A program made the translations under genes and the position numbers. A DNA stretch of 64,000 nucleotides from Eledone cirrhosa (taxonomy: Eukaryota > Mollusca > Cephalopoda > Octopoda > Eledonidae): assembly GCA_964016885.1 (NCBI GenBank), contig OZ024743.1:184072545-184136544 (forward strand), read 5' to 3'. The notes under the pieces are model-generated. The model saw only the letters and a list, made by a program, of their open reading frames with translations. It ran no database searches and was not told where the DNA came from. Numbering within the stretch: the stretch's first letter is position 1; each line of letters begins with the position of its first letter. This document shows positions 22,138-32,741 of the stretch, one piece after another.

Positions 22138-23277
22138 CTACCAGCCTAAATTGTTGTTGGTTTTTGTTGTTGTTGTGGTTGTTTTTGTTGTTGTTGTTGT
22201 TGTTGGGGTGGTGTTGGTAGCAGTGTTTTTTTTCTGTGTGAGCTGGGGACAGGCAGCCCTCAGGTGACCTCTATTGCCACAGAGGTAACAGGAGGGACGC
22301 CTACCCTCCACAATAATGTTGAGGTGGGTACGGTCATCCAGCATGACGCGCTCAGGGATTTGGGCGATACGTTTTGGCCTTATTTGGGTCAGAACTTCGA
22401 TACTCGTTCCACTGAACGCGTCGCCGGATGCCTTCCCTATTGAAATGAGGTTGTCCTCGTCTAAATTGAGGAAACCGGTTAGTAACCACCAGTAGTTTAT
22501 GTTTGGGGTGATGGTGGTTATCCATATTCTCTGGGGTTTTTTACCCATGTAGGTGGGGAAGAAGGTGTAGTGTGTGGAACGAATTGGCGACACAGAGTAT
22601 TTTTTCGCCGCCAATTCGTCTTTCATCAATATGGATAAACTCCCATAGAGTTTATCCTTTTGTATGAAAGTGATGTCTTTCATCGCTTCTTTCAGTACTA
22701 ACTGAATTTCAGCTTGAGATGGTTGTGCTGGTTTTTTTGTTTTATTTAAAATTGTACGGAATACGACAGTTCGTAATTCCGTCTGTTTTTTTAGTTCTGG
22801 AGGTGAATTTATAGAAAACGAACCGTTTTCGCCAAAAGATACATATTTTTTGGCTTTTTCCAGCATTTCTTTGGCTTTTGAAATATCTTCAAGCACATAA
22901 GTGACTGATAATTTAGCCGTTTGTGCAAAAGATATTTTGTTTTCGTTGTTGATGTTTGTATTGTTTTGTTTCTCGTCGTTTGAGTTGTTTTCATCTTTGT
23001 TGTTGTTGTCTTTCTCGTTTGGTGTGTGGATACTTGTGACGTTTGTGTTGTTGTTGTTTTTGTTGTCTTTATTGTTGCTGTTGTTGTCGTTGTTGTTGTT
23101 GTTTTCAGTTTCTTGTATAATTGTGGCAACATCAAGTTGTCAGTCAACAGGTGAAGAAAATTCTTCCTCTGGCTGACCTCTGCCTTTGGCATCTGCTGCT
23201 GTGACAGTGGCAGGGGGAAGCTGTGAGTATGACTTCCCTTTTCCTCCTTTGACTGTTGGTGAAGATGCTTCAGCCAT
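22138..23277 (-). pseudogene. Tx1-like LINE copy C, ORF1 with one in-frame stop and truncated tail
   Basis: Starts at the ATG at 23277 (MAEASSPTVKGGKGKSY). One in-frame TGA lies at 23140-23142 (SSPVD-stop-QLDV), after which the same frame stays open to 22138. A long Asn/Thr/Lys region is followed by a conserved core (SPIRSTHYTFFP, GTSIEVLTQI) and an intact CCHC knuckle near 22265-22310 (CYLCGNRGHLRAAC). The tail is an ACA-repeat-coded Thr tract that runs straight into the truncated ORF2 endonuclease at about 22131-22140. With only one stop it is the best preserved ORF1 here. Confidence 0.85.
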
Positions 23278-23490
23278 TTTTATCAAAATAGGATTTTTCG
23301 AAATTTTTCGAAAGATAAAATGTTTACAACACTATTTCGCCTAAAGGCGTAGAATATTTTGAGAGGCTGACCAGATCAAAATTTGACCTGGCAGTCCCTC
23401 TACAAAATGGTACGAAAATGAAAGTTTACAGTTCACAATTTCCAGATAAATTTAAACGAAACTTACCGAGCGAGCTCAGCACATGTGTTC
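23278..23490 (-). other. Probable 5' UTR of LINE copy C
   Basis: Sequence upstream of the ORF1 ATG, up to the GATA repeat at 23500. It contains a TTTTGATCTGG/CCAGATCAAAA-like inverted pair near 23365-23395. No gene is seen. Confidence 0.45.
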
Positions 23491-23499
23491 ATCCCAGAG

Positions 23500-23528
23500 A
23501 GATAGATAGATAGATAGATAGATATAAC

Positions 23529-23574
<46 letters not shown>
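23500..23574. repeat. (TAGA)n and (TA)n microsatellite
   Basis: TAGA tetranucleotides at about 23503-23524, then TAACAACTATA and TA dinucleotides to 23572. Confidence 0.95.
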
Positions 23575-23577
<3 letters not shown>

Positions 23578-23864
23578 AATTTTAGTACAGCATTAACTAA
23601 GCTTTAGTTTGCGGCCAAGCTTACGAATGCAAATTCGGTATGTAGTTTCAGCACTCGAATTGGAATAGTACCCCCAGAGTAATAACAATACGTTTAGACA
23701 GCTTTGCAAATCAAATATAGCGATCGGTAGTCCATCCGCATTGCCATAGCAACGAAAATGGATGGACTCAGGAAAAGATTTTAGACTGTATATATATAAC
23801 AACTATATATATAACAACTATATATATAACAACTATATATATATATGTATATATATAAAAGAGG
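23575..23864. other. Unannotated spacer with short ATAACAACTATATAT tandem repeat
   Basis: No gene. About 23790-23850 consists of repeated ATAACAACTATAT units; the same ATAACAACTATATA string is found at 10350 and 23525 next to TA arrays. Confidence 0.5.
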
Positions 23865-24835
23865 CGTGTCAGAAAAGAAACAGGACTGGGGTCGTAATAC
23901 ATATTTCAAATCCAAACAATAAATTACCAATTTTCTTCTTCGGGTCTAACGTACTTTCCCATCCTTCTCCGCTACGCCTCCATGCGCTCCTGGAAGGATT
24001 CTCCACAGCTCCATCATCATGGTCTTCTTGATGGCTTCCACGTCCAGAGAACAGGTCCCCTTTATAACCTTCTTGTGCTTGGAGGAAAGGAAAACAAATC
24101 AAACGGAGTCAGGTCGGGTGAGTAGCGAGGTTGCTCCAGCATGGCAATGATGTTCTCAGCCAGGAACTGCTGGCTGCTCAGGGCGTTGTGAGCTGGTGTG
24201 TTGTGGTGAAGCAGCAACGAGTTGTCCTACCATAACTATTGCCCCCTCTCCTCTCGCGTACTGAATGAAGCAAATGCCACAGGATCTCTTTGTAGGCATG
24301 CTGGTTGATCATCAGGCCCTGTGGCAGGAACTCTGTGGACGATGCCCCTCACATTAAAGAACGCGATCAACATGAGTTGACTTTCAACTTAGACAATTTG
24401 CTTTCATCAGCCACGGTGACTCCTGACTCGTCCACTGAAGGTTCTGGCGCTGGGTCATACTCAAAGATCCATGACTAATCTTCATCACCCGTAATGATTC
24501 TCCCAAGCATTTCTGGTCTGGTTTCAAAACACTCGAGAGTGCCCTGACACACCTGCATAAGACGCTCCTTCTGATCATCTTTCATCAGTTTCGGCACCAT
24601 CTTCGTGCAGATGTTCGCATGCCCAAGCAGTATTCCAAGTGCTTCTGATGGGGTTTTCCCCAGCCGGACCAGAAACTTCAGGCTGTTTCATTGTTCTGTG
24701 CCCATCGCTCGACGGCCTAAAATTGAGGAGGTGTTCACAAAAGCACGTGAAATAACAGAGAATGGTTGCAGAGAGCTGAGATCGCAATTTTATACTACCC
24801 GGATAGCACATTCACACGGAGACACAATCCACTAA
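23865..24835 (-). pseudogene. mariner-type transposase relic
   Basis: Minus-strand pieces in several frames match the mariner/Tc1 DDE transposase order. They are a KMVPKLMKDDQKERL region near 24590, a degenerate TGDE-type block and W(I)FEYDP near 24470, GIVHR near 24330, HHNTPAHNALSS near 24200 and RYSPDLTPFDLF near 24120. The terminus AGGCGTGTCAGAAAAGAAAC at about 23868 resembles a mariner inverted terminal repeat; the other terminus is not seen. Multiple stops and shifts make it inactive. It would have catalysed cut-and-paste transposition at TA sites. Confidence 0.75.
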
Positions 24836-24910
24836 TCCCTGATTGCATAGCTTACACAGCACACTAAGCCCTGTTATTTTCTCTCTCTGTCTGTCTGTCT
24901 ATGTCTGTAT

Positions 24911-24912
24911 GT

Positions 24913-24990
<78 letters not shown>

Positions 24991-25040
24991 CGTGCGCGCA
25001 CACGCACACGCACACGCACACACACACACACACACACATT
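24911..25040. repeat. (GT)n then (CA)n compound microsatellite
   Basis: GT dinucleotides at about 24913-24995 switch through GCGTGCGCGC to CA dinucleotides up to 25038, so the array is itself an inverted repeat able to form a hairpin. Confidence 0.95.
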
Positions 25041-25569
<529 letters not shown>

Positions 25570-25745
25570 TGGGTTATATCGAACATTAATAATAATATTC
25601 GATTCGTTTTAAACAAATGGCCCGATAAAGCTGTGCTATGCCGATGACCAATCGTCATCCGTTTGTTTAACACTAGCATCGAGGAACAATCAACATGTTC
25701 CTGGGCCATTACCCTTCATCAGGACTGTAAGGTACGTGTCCCATT
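25570..25745 (-). mobile_element. Relic of the hammerhead-bearing foldback family
   Basis: Begins with TCGAACATTAATAATAATAT, nearly the same as the end of the 34.2-kb element, and is preceded by TATGTACGTATGG as in the 10.7-kb element. On the minus strand it has CTGATGA (25716-25722) followed by AGGGTAATGGCCC and then GGAA where a hammerhead needs GAAA, so the ribozyme is degenerate. Confidence 0.55.
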
Positions 25746-25839
25746 GGAAAGGCTTAATAAGTTCATAGTGCCAAGAGTCGTATGAGAGTCACAATGTGGT
25801 TTTCGTGTGAAAATAGGTGCTAGTGTTATGACTTTCACA

Positions 25840-26935
25840 ATCAGACAACTGCAGGAAAAATACCTTGATCAGAACCTCACTCTCTACCATTGTTTTGTTG
25901 ATCTCAGAAAGGCATTCGATACTGTTAATCGGAATACTTTATGGTTAGCGCTGTCTAAATTTGAAATGGCGTGAAATCTTGATGCGCCTACTCTCTTTGC
26001 GATATAATGTGCTGCCATGCTCTCTTACGCTTTTCAGAACAACAATGAAGGGATGTATGTAAGATATCATTCAACAGAAAATGTCTTCAATTTAGCACAA
26101 ATGAAATTTAAGATTAAAGTGTTCACCTCTCTAATAAGAGATTTTCTGTATGCCGATGACTGTGACCTTGTCAGTCATACTGAACATGGTTTGCAACTGT
26201 TCATCTCTGCATTTGATTTGGCATGTGATATCTTTGGTTTGACCATAAACTTAAAGAAATGGTAGTTTAATATTAACCTGACCCTGTTCAAGTTGACATT
26301 AAACTACCGCTTTCTTTAAGTGTGACCCTGGTCAAGTTGAGCACCAACCAAAAATATATGAGGGGTAAACTTCTTAAGGTTATTGAATCCTTCATGTATC
26401 TTGGAAGTACAGTGAATAAAGATGAAGCATTGGATCCAGAAATATCTCTAAGGATTCAAAAGGCAGCAAAATCTTTTGGTAATTTACAGTCCACAAAGAC
26501 AAATCAAGATTCAAACAAAATTTTCTGTTTATAGTGCTTTTGTGTTATCCTCCTTTCTGTACTCGTCTGAAACTTGGCTGTGTTACAAATATCACATCAC
26601 ACTCCTGGAACGAATCCATCAAAAATAGTTACACTATATTCTGAAAATACATATTTGTATTTGGTTTTTGTTCCATTCAGGCAATAATTTTGAAACAAAA
26701 ACTGTGACGGTCTAAATATAGTCTGCATGGCTGACGAATGTATTCCCAAGCAACTATTTTATGGGGAACTTTCTCAGGAAAAAAGGAAACAGAGCAAGCC
26801 AAAGAAGAGGTTCAAGGATGCATTGAAGGAGAACTTGAAGAATGTAGGAATATACAGATCTAAAGGAAGTCTGAGACATTTCAAGGTTCATCGAGATCAG
26901 ACAAGTCAGGCAGTTGGTGCTGCACCGAAATGAAG
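25840..26935 (+). pseudogene. Jockey/RTE-like LINE RT fragment, heavily decayed
   Basis: Discontinuous plus-strand pieces in family order: IRQLQEKYLDQNLTLYHCFV then DLRKAFDTVNR near 25850-25940, LYADDCDLVSHTEHGLQLF near 26145-26215, SFMYLGSTVNKDEALDPEIS near 26385-26445, and PKQLFYGELSQEKRK near 26745-26790. They correspond to RT palm, YADD, thumb and the C-terminal region. The blocks resemble the minus-strand LINE at 38-41 kb. Deletions and stops make it a pseudogene. Confidence 0.75.
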
Positions 26936-27056
26936 GTGAAATTTATGTGGGTATTTTAAAATTATGTCTGGTCTAAAAACCCATATAGGTTCTCATGCCA
27001 GAACTGAGTCCCATGTATATTAAGGTGGTCAAGCTTTGTATTGAGCAGACAACCAT

Positions 27057-27088
<32 letters not shown>

Positions 27089-27089
27089 G

Positions 27090-27136
<47 letters not shown>

Positions 27137-27198
27137 CATAATGGCGATGAATTAGTTTTGCGCAATTTTTTATATGGAATCGTGTGACGAAGCAAATA
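26936..27198. other. No gene; TA-rich spacer
   Basis: Contains (TA)n at about 27056-27074 and 27092-27130. It ends where the Penelope-like palindrome begins. Confidence 0.6.
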
Positions 27199-27407
27199 TT
27201 GTTATACTTGGGAGGGTCATATTTGTGTAATAATATTGCCAGAATTAATAACAGAACACACTCACTGTTTGGTTGGTTTTCGCTTCTGTATCTTTTATAT
27301 CAGTTAATTTAATTTATTCGGTCCTCAATGTTACCATTGACTGACCAACGGTCAAAAATACAGATATAATATAGACACAAACACATATATATAGTCTAAC
27401 AAAGTTC

Positions 27408-27435
27408 TTTCGTTGCACATCTGCAACATCGTCAG
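27408..27435 (-). ncRNA. Hammerhead-like core at the outer end of the left Penelope arm (incomplete)
   Basis: Minus strand: CTGACGA (27429-27435), a stem II of GTTGC/GCAAC, then GAAA (27408-27411). I could not find a partner for stem I downstream, so cleavage in cis from this copy is doubtful; pairing might need a neighbouring copy. Confidence 0.4.
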
Positions 27436-27572
27436 TGGTGCTATTATGTTTCCTCCTGTTGTATTGTATGTCTACGCCATCTTTATTTAATCCGTTTATT
27501 TATTTATTTATTTTGTCTTCTTCTCTGCGCATGCGTTTGCGTATGTGTATAGTGTTTGAGGTGTGTTTGGGT

Positions 27573-27990
27573 TGTAGCAAGAGTTTCCTCCCTTGTTGTG
27601 ACGATCACATCACCAGTAGCGCTCTCTAGACAGGAAGTAGCTGGAGTTACTTCCCGTTGAGGTGGCAGAACCTTCTTTGTCACTTCCGTCCTGGGACCCT
27701 ATAAAGGAGATAGCTGAAAGCTATCTCCCACTCTTTTAACCTGCCTGGCCCTTCGGCCAGGCGCGTTCGCCAAGGCTATACTCTCTGGCAACCTGAATAT
27801 GGTAATGTAAAAACCTCTTGGTCTAATGCGCGCTGACTTCAAAAAGGGTAAACAAATAACTTTAATTCATTCTTTCATCTGTCTTGGCATGTCAACTATT
27901 CTGCTCTACATAACTCAACCTTGTTAAATAAATATTGTACATACAACCAGTGTCCTGTTATATTCATACAACCCAGTGTAACCTGTTATA
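27573..27990 (+). repeat. 5' LTR of element 2
   Basis: 418 bp, TGTAGCA...GTTATA. TATA box CCTATAAAGG at about 27698. Downstream are two perfect hairpins: GATAGCT-GAA-AGCTATC (27709-27725) and GCCTGGCC-CTTC-GGCCAGGC (27743-27762). Confidence 0.88.
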
Positions 27991-29210
27991 ATTGGTGACC
28001 CCGAGAAAAAAATAATAGGATCTGGTTTTGTGTGAATATGAAAAAAAGAAAATTAATTAGCAGTATTTCAAAAAGAAAAAATTCCTCTAACACCATTCCA
28101 CATGGATTTTTTCTACAACATTTTTCTACAAAATTCCACATTTATTTTGTCTACAACGAAAAATATAAGTAATCTTTTCCTCAGCAGCAAACAAACAAAC
28201 AAAATTTTGCTTTTCACCTCACGTGTTTACATCGTTTAAATGTGCATCATATCACGTTCACACACAAATTTTTCAAAATGGCTGCCAACGACCTGTTGCA
28301 CTATCATTTTCGCGCCATTTTCTTGCGCAATAGAATTATTTTTTTTCAACTTGACTTTAACCTTGTTTCGGCACGTGTGGGAACACACATTTCGACTCAC
28401 TGAGATAACACACGCCATAGATAATGTTTCTTGCCAAGGATTCTCCAGCCTTAAGCTATATTCTCCTATTTTGCCGGTTTAAAAATTTACCACGTAAATT
28501 TGCCGTTGAAAACTGCATTTATTCAGAATGCTTACTTCTTTGGTCGCTGGCCTCTTGACCCTTCCAGGTCAACGCATTCTCAACATCGACCATCAACTTT
28601 GGCTGTTATTTATAGCACTTTGCGCAACTCCATTTTTTCTGGGAAACTCTTTACTGTGAACGGAAACAACATCGAATAGGCTCACTCCGCGAGACAACAA
28701 CAACACAGCTTCATCTTTGCTTTATCAACAACCTAAACCAGCAGAACAAGACAGAGAATTTATTTTTGCAGCACTCTTCCTGTGAGAAAATCCCTTCGGA
28801 GGTTGGGAATTTCACGTTGTACCACAGTCCAGAAACCACCTGCATAAATTCTCTGGAACACACTTTCTTTCCTGCTGTCACCTGTGAACTGTATTTTGAA
28901 CATTTGAACCTTTTTTTTAATAACTATGTTCGAGCACGTTTCTTTGCTCCTTTGACCTCTTCTTCTATTAATTACATTGTATCTTTGTGTGATGGGTAGA
29001 TAGATGTCCAGTCGTTCTCTGGCCAAGAATGGTTGGCTACCTTGATATCTATCATTGATTTTTGCATGCTTATATTTTGCTATTTTGCTTTTATTGCAAA
29101 CATTATTCTTTTGTAATTTTCATGCCTGGACTTTGGGGTTACATGCACGCCATCTTACTTCATACATGGTTGATTCGATTTTTATGTTTTAAAAATCTGG
29201 CGGGAGATAA
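27991..29210 (+). other. Internal region of LTR element 2 (no coding capacity)
   Basis: About 1.2 kb from the primer-binding-site-like start to the polypurine tract. Long blocks match element 1 (for example near 28430-28520 and 28750-28870) while the frames differ, so the shared constraint is on sequence or RNA rather than protein. No gag-pol is seen. Confidence 0.75.
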
Positions 29211-29629
29211 TGTAGCAAGAGTTGCCTCCCTTGTTGTGACGATCACATCACAAGTAGCGCTCTCTAGACAGGAAGTAGCTGGAGTTACTTCCCGTTGAGG
29301 TGGCAGAACCTTCTTTGTCACTTCCGTCCTGGGACCCTATAAAGGAGATAGCTGAAAGCTATCTCCCACTCTTTTAACCTGCCTGGCCCTTCGGCCAGGC
29401 GCGTTCGCCGAGGCTATACTCTCTGGCAACCTGAATATGGTAATGTAAAAACCTCTTGGTCTAATGCGCGCTGACTTCAAAAAGGGTAAACAAATAACTT
29501 TAATTCATTCTTTCATCTCTCTTGGCATGTCAACTATTCTGCTCTACATAACTCAACCTTGTTAAATAAATATTGTACATACAACCGAGTGTCCTGTTAT
29601 ATTCATACAAACCAGTGTAACCTGTTATA
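29211..29629 (+). repeat. 3' LTR of element 2
   Basis: 419 bp, differing from the 5' LTR at about five positions noticed by eye. It contains the same two hairpins (29346-29362 and 29381-29400). It is followed by the GGGT duplication. Confidence 0.88.
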
Positions 29630-29725
29630 GGGTGACTGTGTTTTGGTTAGTGTAGTATATCTTAGTTTACTAGTGTGTGTTTATATGTGTTTGTTGTTAT
29701 TGTGCTTGTGTATGTATTTATTTAT

Positions 29726-30657
29726 TTATACTTCTCTTAGGTCAGTGTTGTTTGTTTGGGTGTTGTTGTTATTCCATTCAGTTTTTCTGTTTAGCCTTGG
29801 CCTTCTAAGTTCTATTTCGTTGGCCTCTCTGATTTGCCTATCTGCTGGGTCATTTCTATGTTTAGGTATTATTTTAATTTCTATGTTGTCTATGTTACCG
29901 TTGTGTTGTCTGGCATGTTCGTATAGTACTGAACCGTTTTTTCGTCCTTTTAGTTCCCCCCAGTGTTGGTCTATCCTTTCACCTATGCTACGAGCTGTCT
30001 CGCCTATGTATGTTGTTGTCATGTTTCTGCAAGTACCCTCTGTACATCTTATGCTATAGACTACGTTTCTAGTTTTACAGTTTATCCGGGGGTTTACTTT
30101 ACATATAATACATTTCCTATTAGTACAGTGGGTTTTCTTAAAAGGGTAGGTTTTGCTGATCAGGGATTTTATGGTAGTTCCTGGCTTTTCTACCACCTTA
30201 ATCTTTAAGTGGGTCTTTCTCGGGGCCTTTCTACACTGGTTAGCTAATTTCCCTCCAGGGGTAGCGTCCACGAACATGACACTCTGGTATCTCTGGTTGT
30301 CGTACCATGAGGTGGCTTTCCATATCTTATGTCTAGTCCTATCTAAGCTATTCCATGATTTGCTCCTGTATAATGGGCAAATTCCTTTCATGTCCAGTTC
30401 TATGAGGGTCTTATAATTCTCTGTGGTTCCTTCGTATACTCTGACTCTGTCTCTTTGGTTGTAGCCAGAGAGCTGCACGCGGTTGATAAAGTGTTGGATG
30501 TGTCTTTCCATTTCTGTTGGGTCTCACATGTGGGACACGTTCTTCATCACTCGTACCAAGTCTGCGATCAGAATATTAAACTTAGCACTACTGGACATTG
30601 CTGAGTTTTTGAGTATCAGGTATTTGGAGGCCATGGTTTTAGCGTAGTGTGAGTGGA
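29726..30657 (-). pseudogene. Penelope-like RT C-terminus + GIY-YIG endonuclease, left arm (5'-truncated)
   Basis: The minus-strand frame begins at the palindrome centre with HSHYAKTMASKYLILKNSAM (thumb-like region after the RT). It is followed by RHIQHFINRVQLSGYNQRDR, a Cys cluster (HCTNRKCIICKV), then the GIY-YIG domain: VYSIRC near 30055, YIGETARSIGERI near 30010, and a late NEIELR with the catalytic-type Glu near 29800. GIY-YIG nucleases nick target DNA for Penelope-like retrotransposition. There is a break between the thumb and RHIQ blocks near 30520-30560 (stop TGA/shift). The frame ends at 29726. The RT catalytic core is absent, so the copy is 5'-truncated and inactive. Confidence 0.82.
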
Positions 30658-30658
30658 C

Positions 30659-31583
30659 AATAGACTACCTGTATTAGACACAGAACTCTGGATTAACACT
30701 ATAGACGAGAGAGCCCAAATTCTCCACTCACACTACGCTAAAACCATGGCCTCCAAATACCTGATACTCAAAAACTCAGCAATGTCCAGTAGTGCTAAGT
30801 TTAATATTCTGATCGCAGAGAGTCATGAAGAACGTGTCCCGCATGTGAGACCCAACAGAAATGGAAAGACACATCCAACACTTTATCAACCGCGTGCAGC
30901 TCTCTGGCTACAACCAAAGAGACAGAGTCAGAGTATACGAAGGAGCCACAGAGAAGTATAAGACCCTCATAGAACTGGACATGAAAGGAATTTGCCCATT
31001 ATACAGGAGCAAATCATGGAATAGCTTAGTTGGAACTAAACATAAGATAGGGAAAGCCACCTCATGGTACGACAACCAGAGATACCAGAGTGTCATGTTC
31101 ATGGATGCTACCCCTGGAGAAAAATTAGCTAACCAATGTAGAAAGACCCACTTAAAGATTAAAGTGGTAGAAAAGCCAGGAACTACCATAAAATCCCTGA
31201 TCAGCAAAACCTACCCTTTTAAGAAAACCCACTGTACTAATAGGAAATGTATTATATGTAAAGTAAAATCCCGGATAAACTGTAAAACTAGAAACGTAGT
31301 CTATAGCATAAGATGTACAGAGGGTACTTGCAGAAACATGACAACAACATACATAGGCGAGACAACTCGTAGCATAGGTGAAAGGATAGACCAACACTGG
31401 GGGGAACTAAAAGGACAAAAAAACGGTTCAGTACTATACGAACACGCCAGACAACACGACGGTAACATAGACAACATAGAAATTAAAATAATACCTAAAC
31501 ATAGAAATGACCCAGCAGATAGGCAAATCAGAGAGGCCAGCGAAATAGAACTTAGACGGCCAAAGCTAAACAGAAAAAATTAA
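30659..31583 (+). pseudogene. Penelope-like RT C-terminus + GIY-YIG endonuclease, right arm (5'-truncated)
   Basis: Mirror copy on the plus strand. It extends slightly further 5' into the central spacer, DNRLPVLDTELWINTIDERA, a block typical of the region following the RT domain. Then come HSHYAKTMASKYLILKNSAM, a frame change near 30815-30850, QLSGYNQRDR, the Cys cluster, VYSIRC at about 31300 and YIGETTRSIGERI near 31350. The ORF of 240 residues from 30861 ends at 31583. Relative to the left arm it lacks four residues (APRK region). There is no RT catalytic core, so it is not autonomous. Confidence 0.82.
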
Positions 31584-31865
31584 TTGAATAACAACAACAC
31601 CCAAACAAACAATACTGACCTAAGAGAAGTATAAATAAATAAATAAATACATTCACAAGCACAATAACAACAAACACATATAAACACACACTAATAAACT
31701 AAGATAGAATACAATAACCAAATCACAGTCACCCAAACACACCTCAAACACTATACACACACGCAAACGCATGCGCAGAGAAGACAAAAATAAATAAATA
31801 AATAAACGGATTAAATAAAATTAGCGTAGACATACAATACAACAGGAGGAAACATAATAGCACCA

Positions 31866-31893
31866 CTGACGATGTTGTAGATGTGCAACGAAA
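31866..31893 (+). ncRNA. Hammerhead-like core at the outer end of the right Penelope arm (incomplete)
   Basis: CTGACGA (31866-31872), GTTG...CAAC stem II, GAAA (31890-31893). Mirror of the left-arm copy; no stem I partner is seen. Confidence 0.4.
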
Positions 31894-32107
31894 GAACTTT
31901 GTTAGACTATATATATATGTGTTTGTGTCTATATTATATCTGTATTTTTGACCATTGGTCAGTCAATGGTAACATTGAGGACCGAATAAATTAAATTAAC
32001 TGATATAAAAGACACAGAAGCGAAAACCAACCAAACAGTGAGTGTGTTCTGTTATTAATTCTGGCAATATTATTACACAAATATGACCCTCCCCAAGTAT
32101 AACAATA

Positions 32108-32247
32108 TATATATACATATATATACATATTAATATACACACATATATATATATACATATATACACACACATACACATATGCATATACACATATATATAT
32201 ATACATATATACACACACATACACATATATATATATATATACAAATA

Positions 32248-32313
<66 letters not shown>
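32108..32313. repeat. (TA)n/(CA)n microsatellite tract
   Basis: Mixed TATA, ACACAC (32250-32278) and TA (32279-32313) arrays directly outside the right end of the palindrome. Confidence 0.9.
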
Positions 32314-32317
<4 letters not shown>

Positions 32318-32730
32318 GGGCGGTGGAAGCGTTTCTGAATTATGGGGCCAAATTTAGTCAATTTAGTTGTAGTGATTCATTTAGCTCTTTGCACTCTCAA
32401 TGCAATTTAAGTCCAAGCAGGTCATATTACATTTACAACTTTCAATAAGTATAACGTGATGATAGCAAAATGACCTATGAATTCTGTCTCTGAATACGAA
32501 TACTAGCAATTGGCAAATAGTGATATGAGGAGAAAAGGTTATGACATGATAAAAAAAGATATAACAAACTCCGATAAGCGCTAAAAATAGCTTGTACATA
32601 AATTGTAGCACGTATACAAATAGATGTGTGATTTGGTAGTTTGGGGAGAAAATATAATTATAAAAGTGGCCATGCCCCCCCCCCCCCCAGTTACACCGCT
32701 CTCCATATACACATATATATATAAACATAT
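32314..32730. other. Possible short DNA-transposon relic, unclassified
   Basis: Starts CAGGGGCGGTGGAA and ends with a C-run followed by a sequence whose complement reads GGAGAGCGGTGTAAC, so the ends are loosely inverted. No coding capacity. It could be a MITE, but the ends are too imperfect to be sure. Confidence 0.3.
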
Positions 32731-32741
32731 ATATATATATA

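Larger units (their letters stand above)
27573..29629 (+). mobile_element. Non-autonomous LTR retrotransposon 2 (complete, no gag-pol)
   Basis: LTRs at 27573-27990 and 29211-29629 are flanked by GGGT on both sides (27569-27572 and 29630-29633). The insertion splits the left Penelope arm; the right arm at about 31730-31745 shows the uninterrupted site with a single GGGT (read on the minus strand), proving the duplication. The putative primer-binding site is TTGGTGACCCCGA (27992 on). The polypurine tract is CTGGCGGGAGATAA just before 29211. The interior lacks gag-pol but shares blocks with element 1. The two LTRs differ at only a handful of positions, so insertion was fairly recent. Confidence 0.92.
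27199..32107. mobile_element. Head-to-head inverted pair of Penelope-like elements (about 1.4-kb arms), left arm split by LTR element 2
   Basis: The left arm (27199-27572 plus 29634-30657) is the reverse complement of the right arm (30723-32107), with a 65-bp central spacer (30658-30722). Outer landmarks: TTGTTATACTTGGGAGGG at the left edge and its complement at 32107. Each arm carries the C-terminal part of an RT protein and a GIY-YIG endonuclease, oriented away from the centre. The arms are similar but not identical (a 12-bp indel and scattered substitutions), so the palindrome is not brand new. Inverted, 5'-truncated arrangements are common for Penelope-like elements. Confidence 0.85.

Noticed and set aside
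22809..23192. Thr/Lys-rich ORF overlapping LINE copy C ORF1
   Set aside because: Shadow frame of ORF1, whose true frame begins at the ATG at 23277.
32180..32300. Tandem direct repeats as a CRISPR-like array
   Set aside because: Dinucleotide microsatellites with no unique spacers, in a eukaryotic genome.
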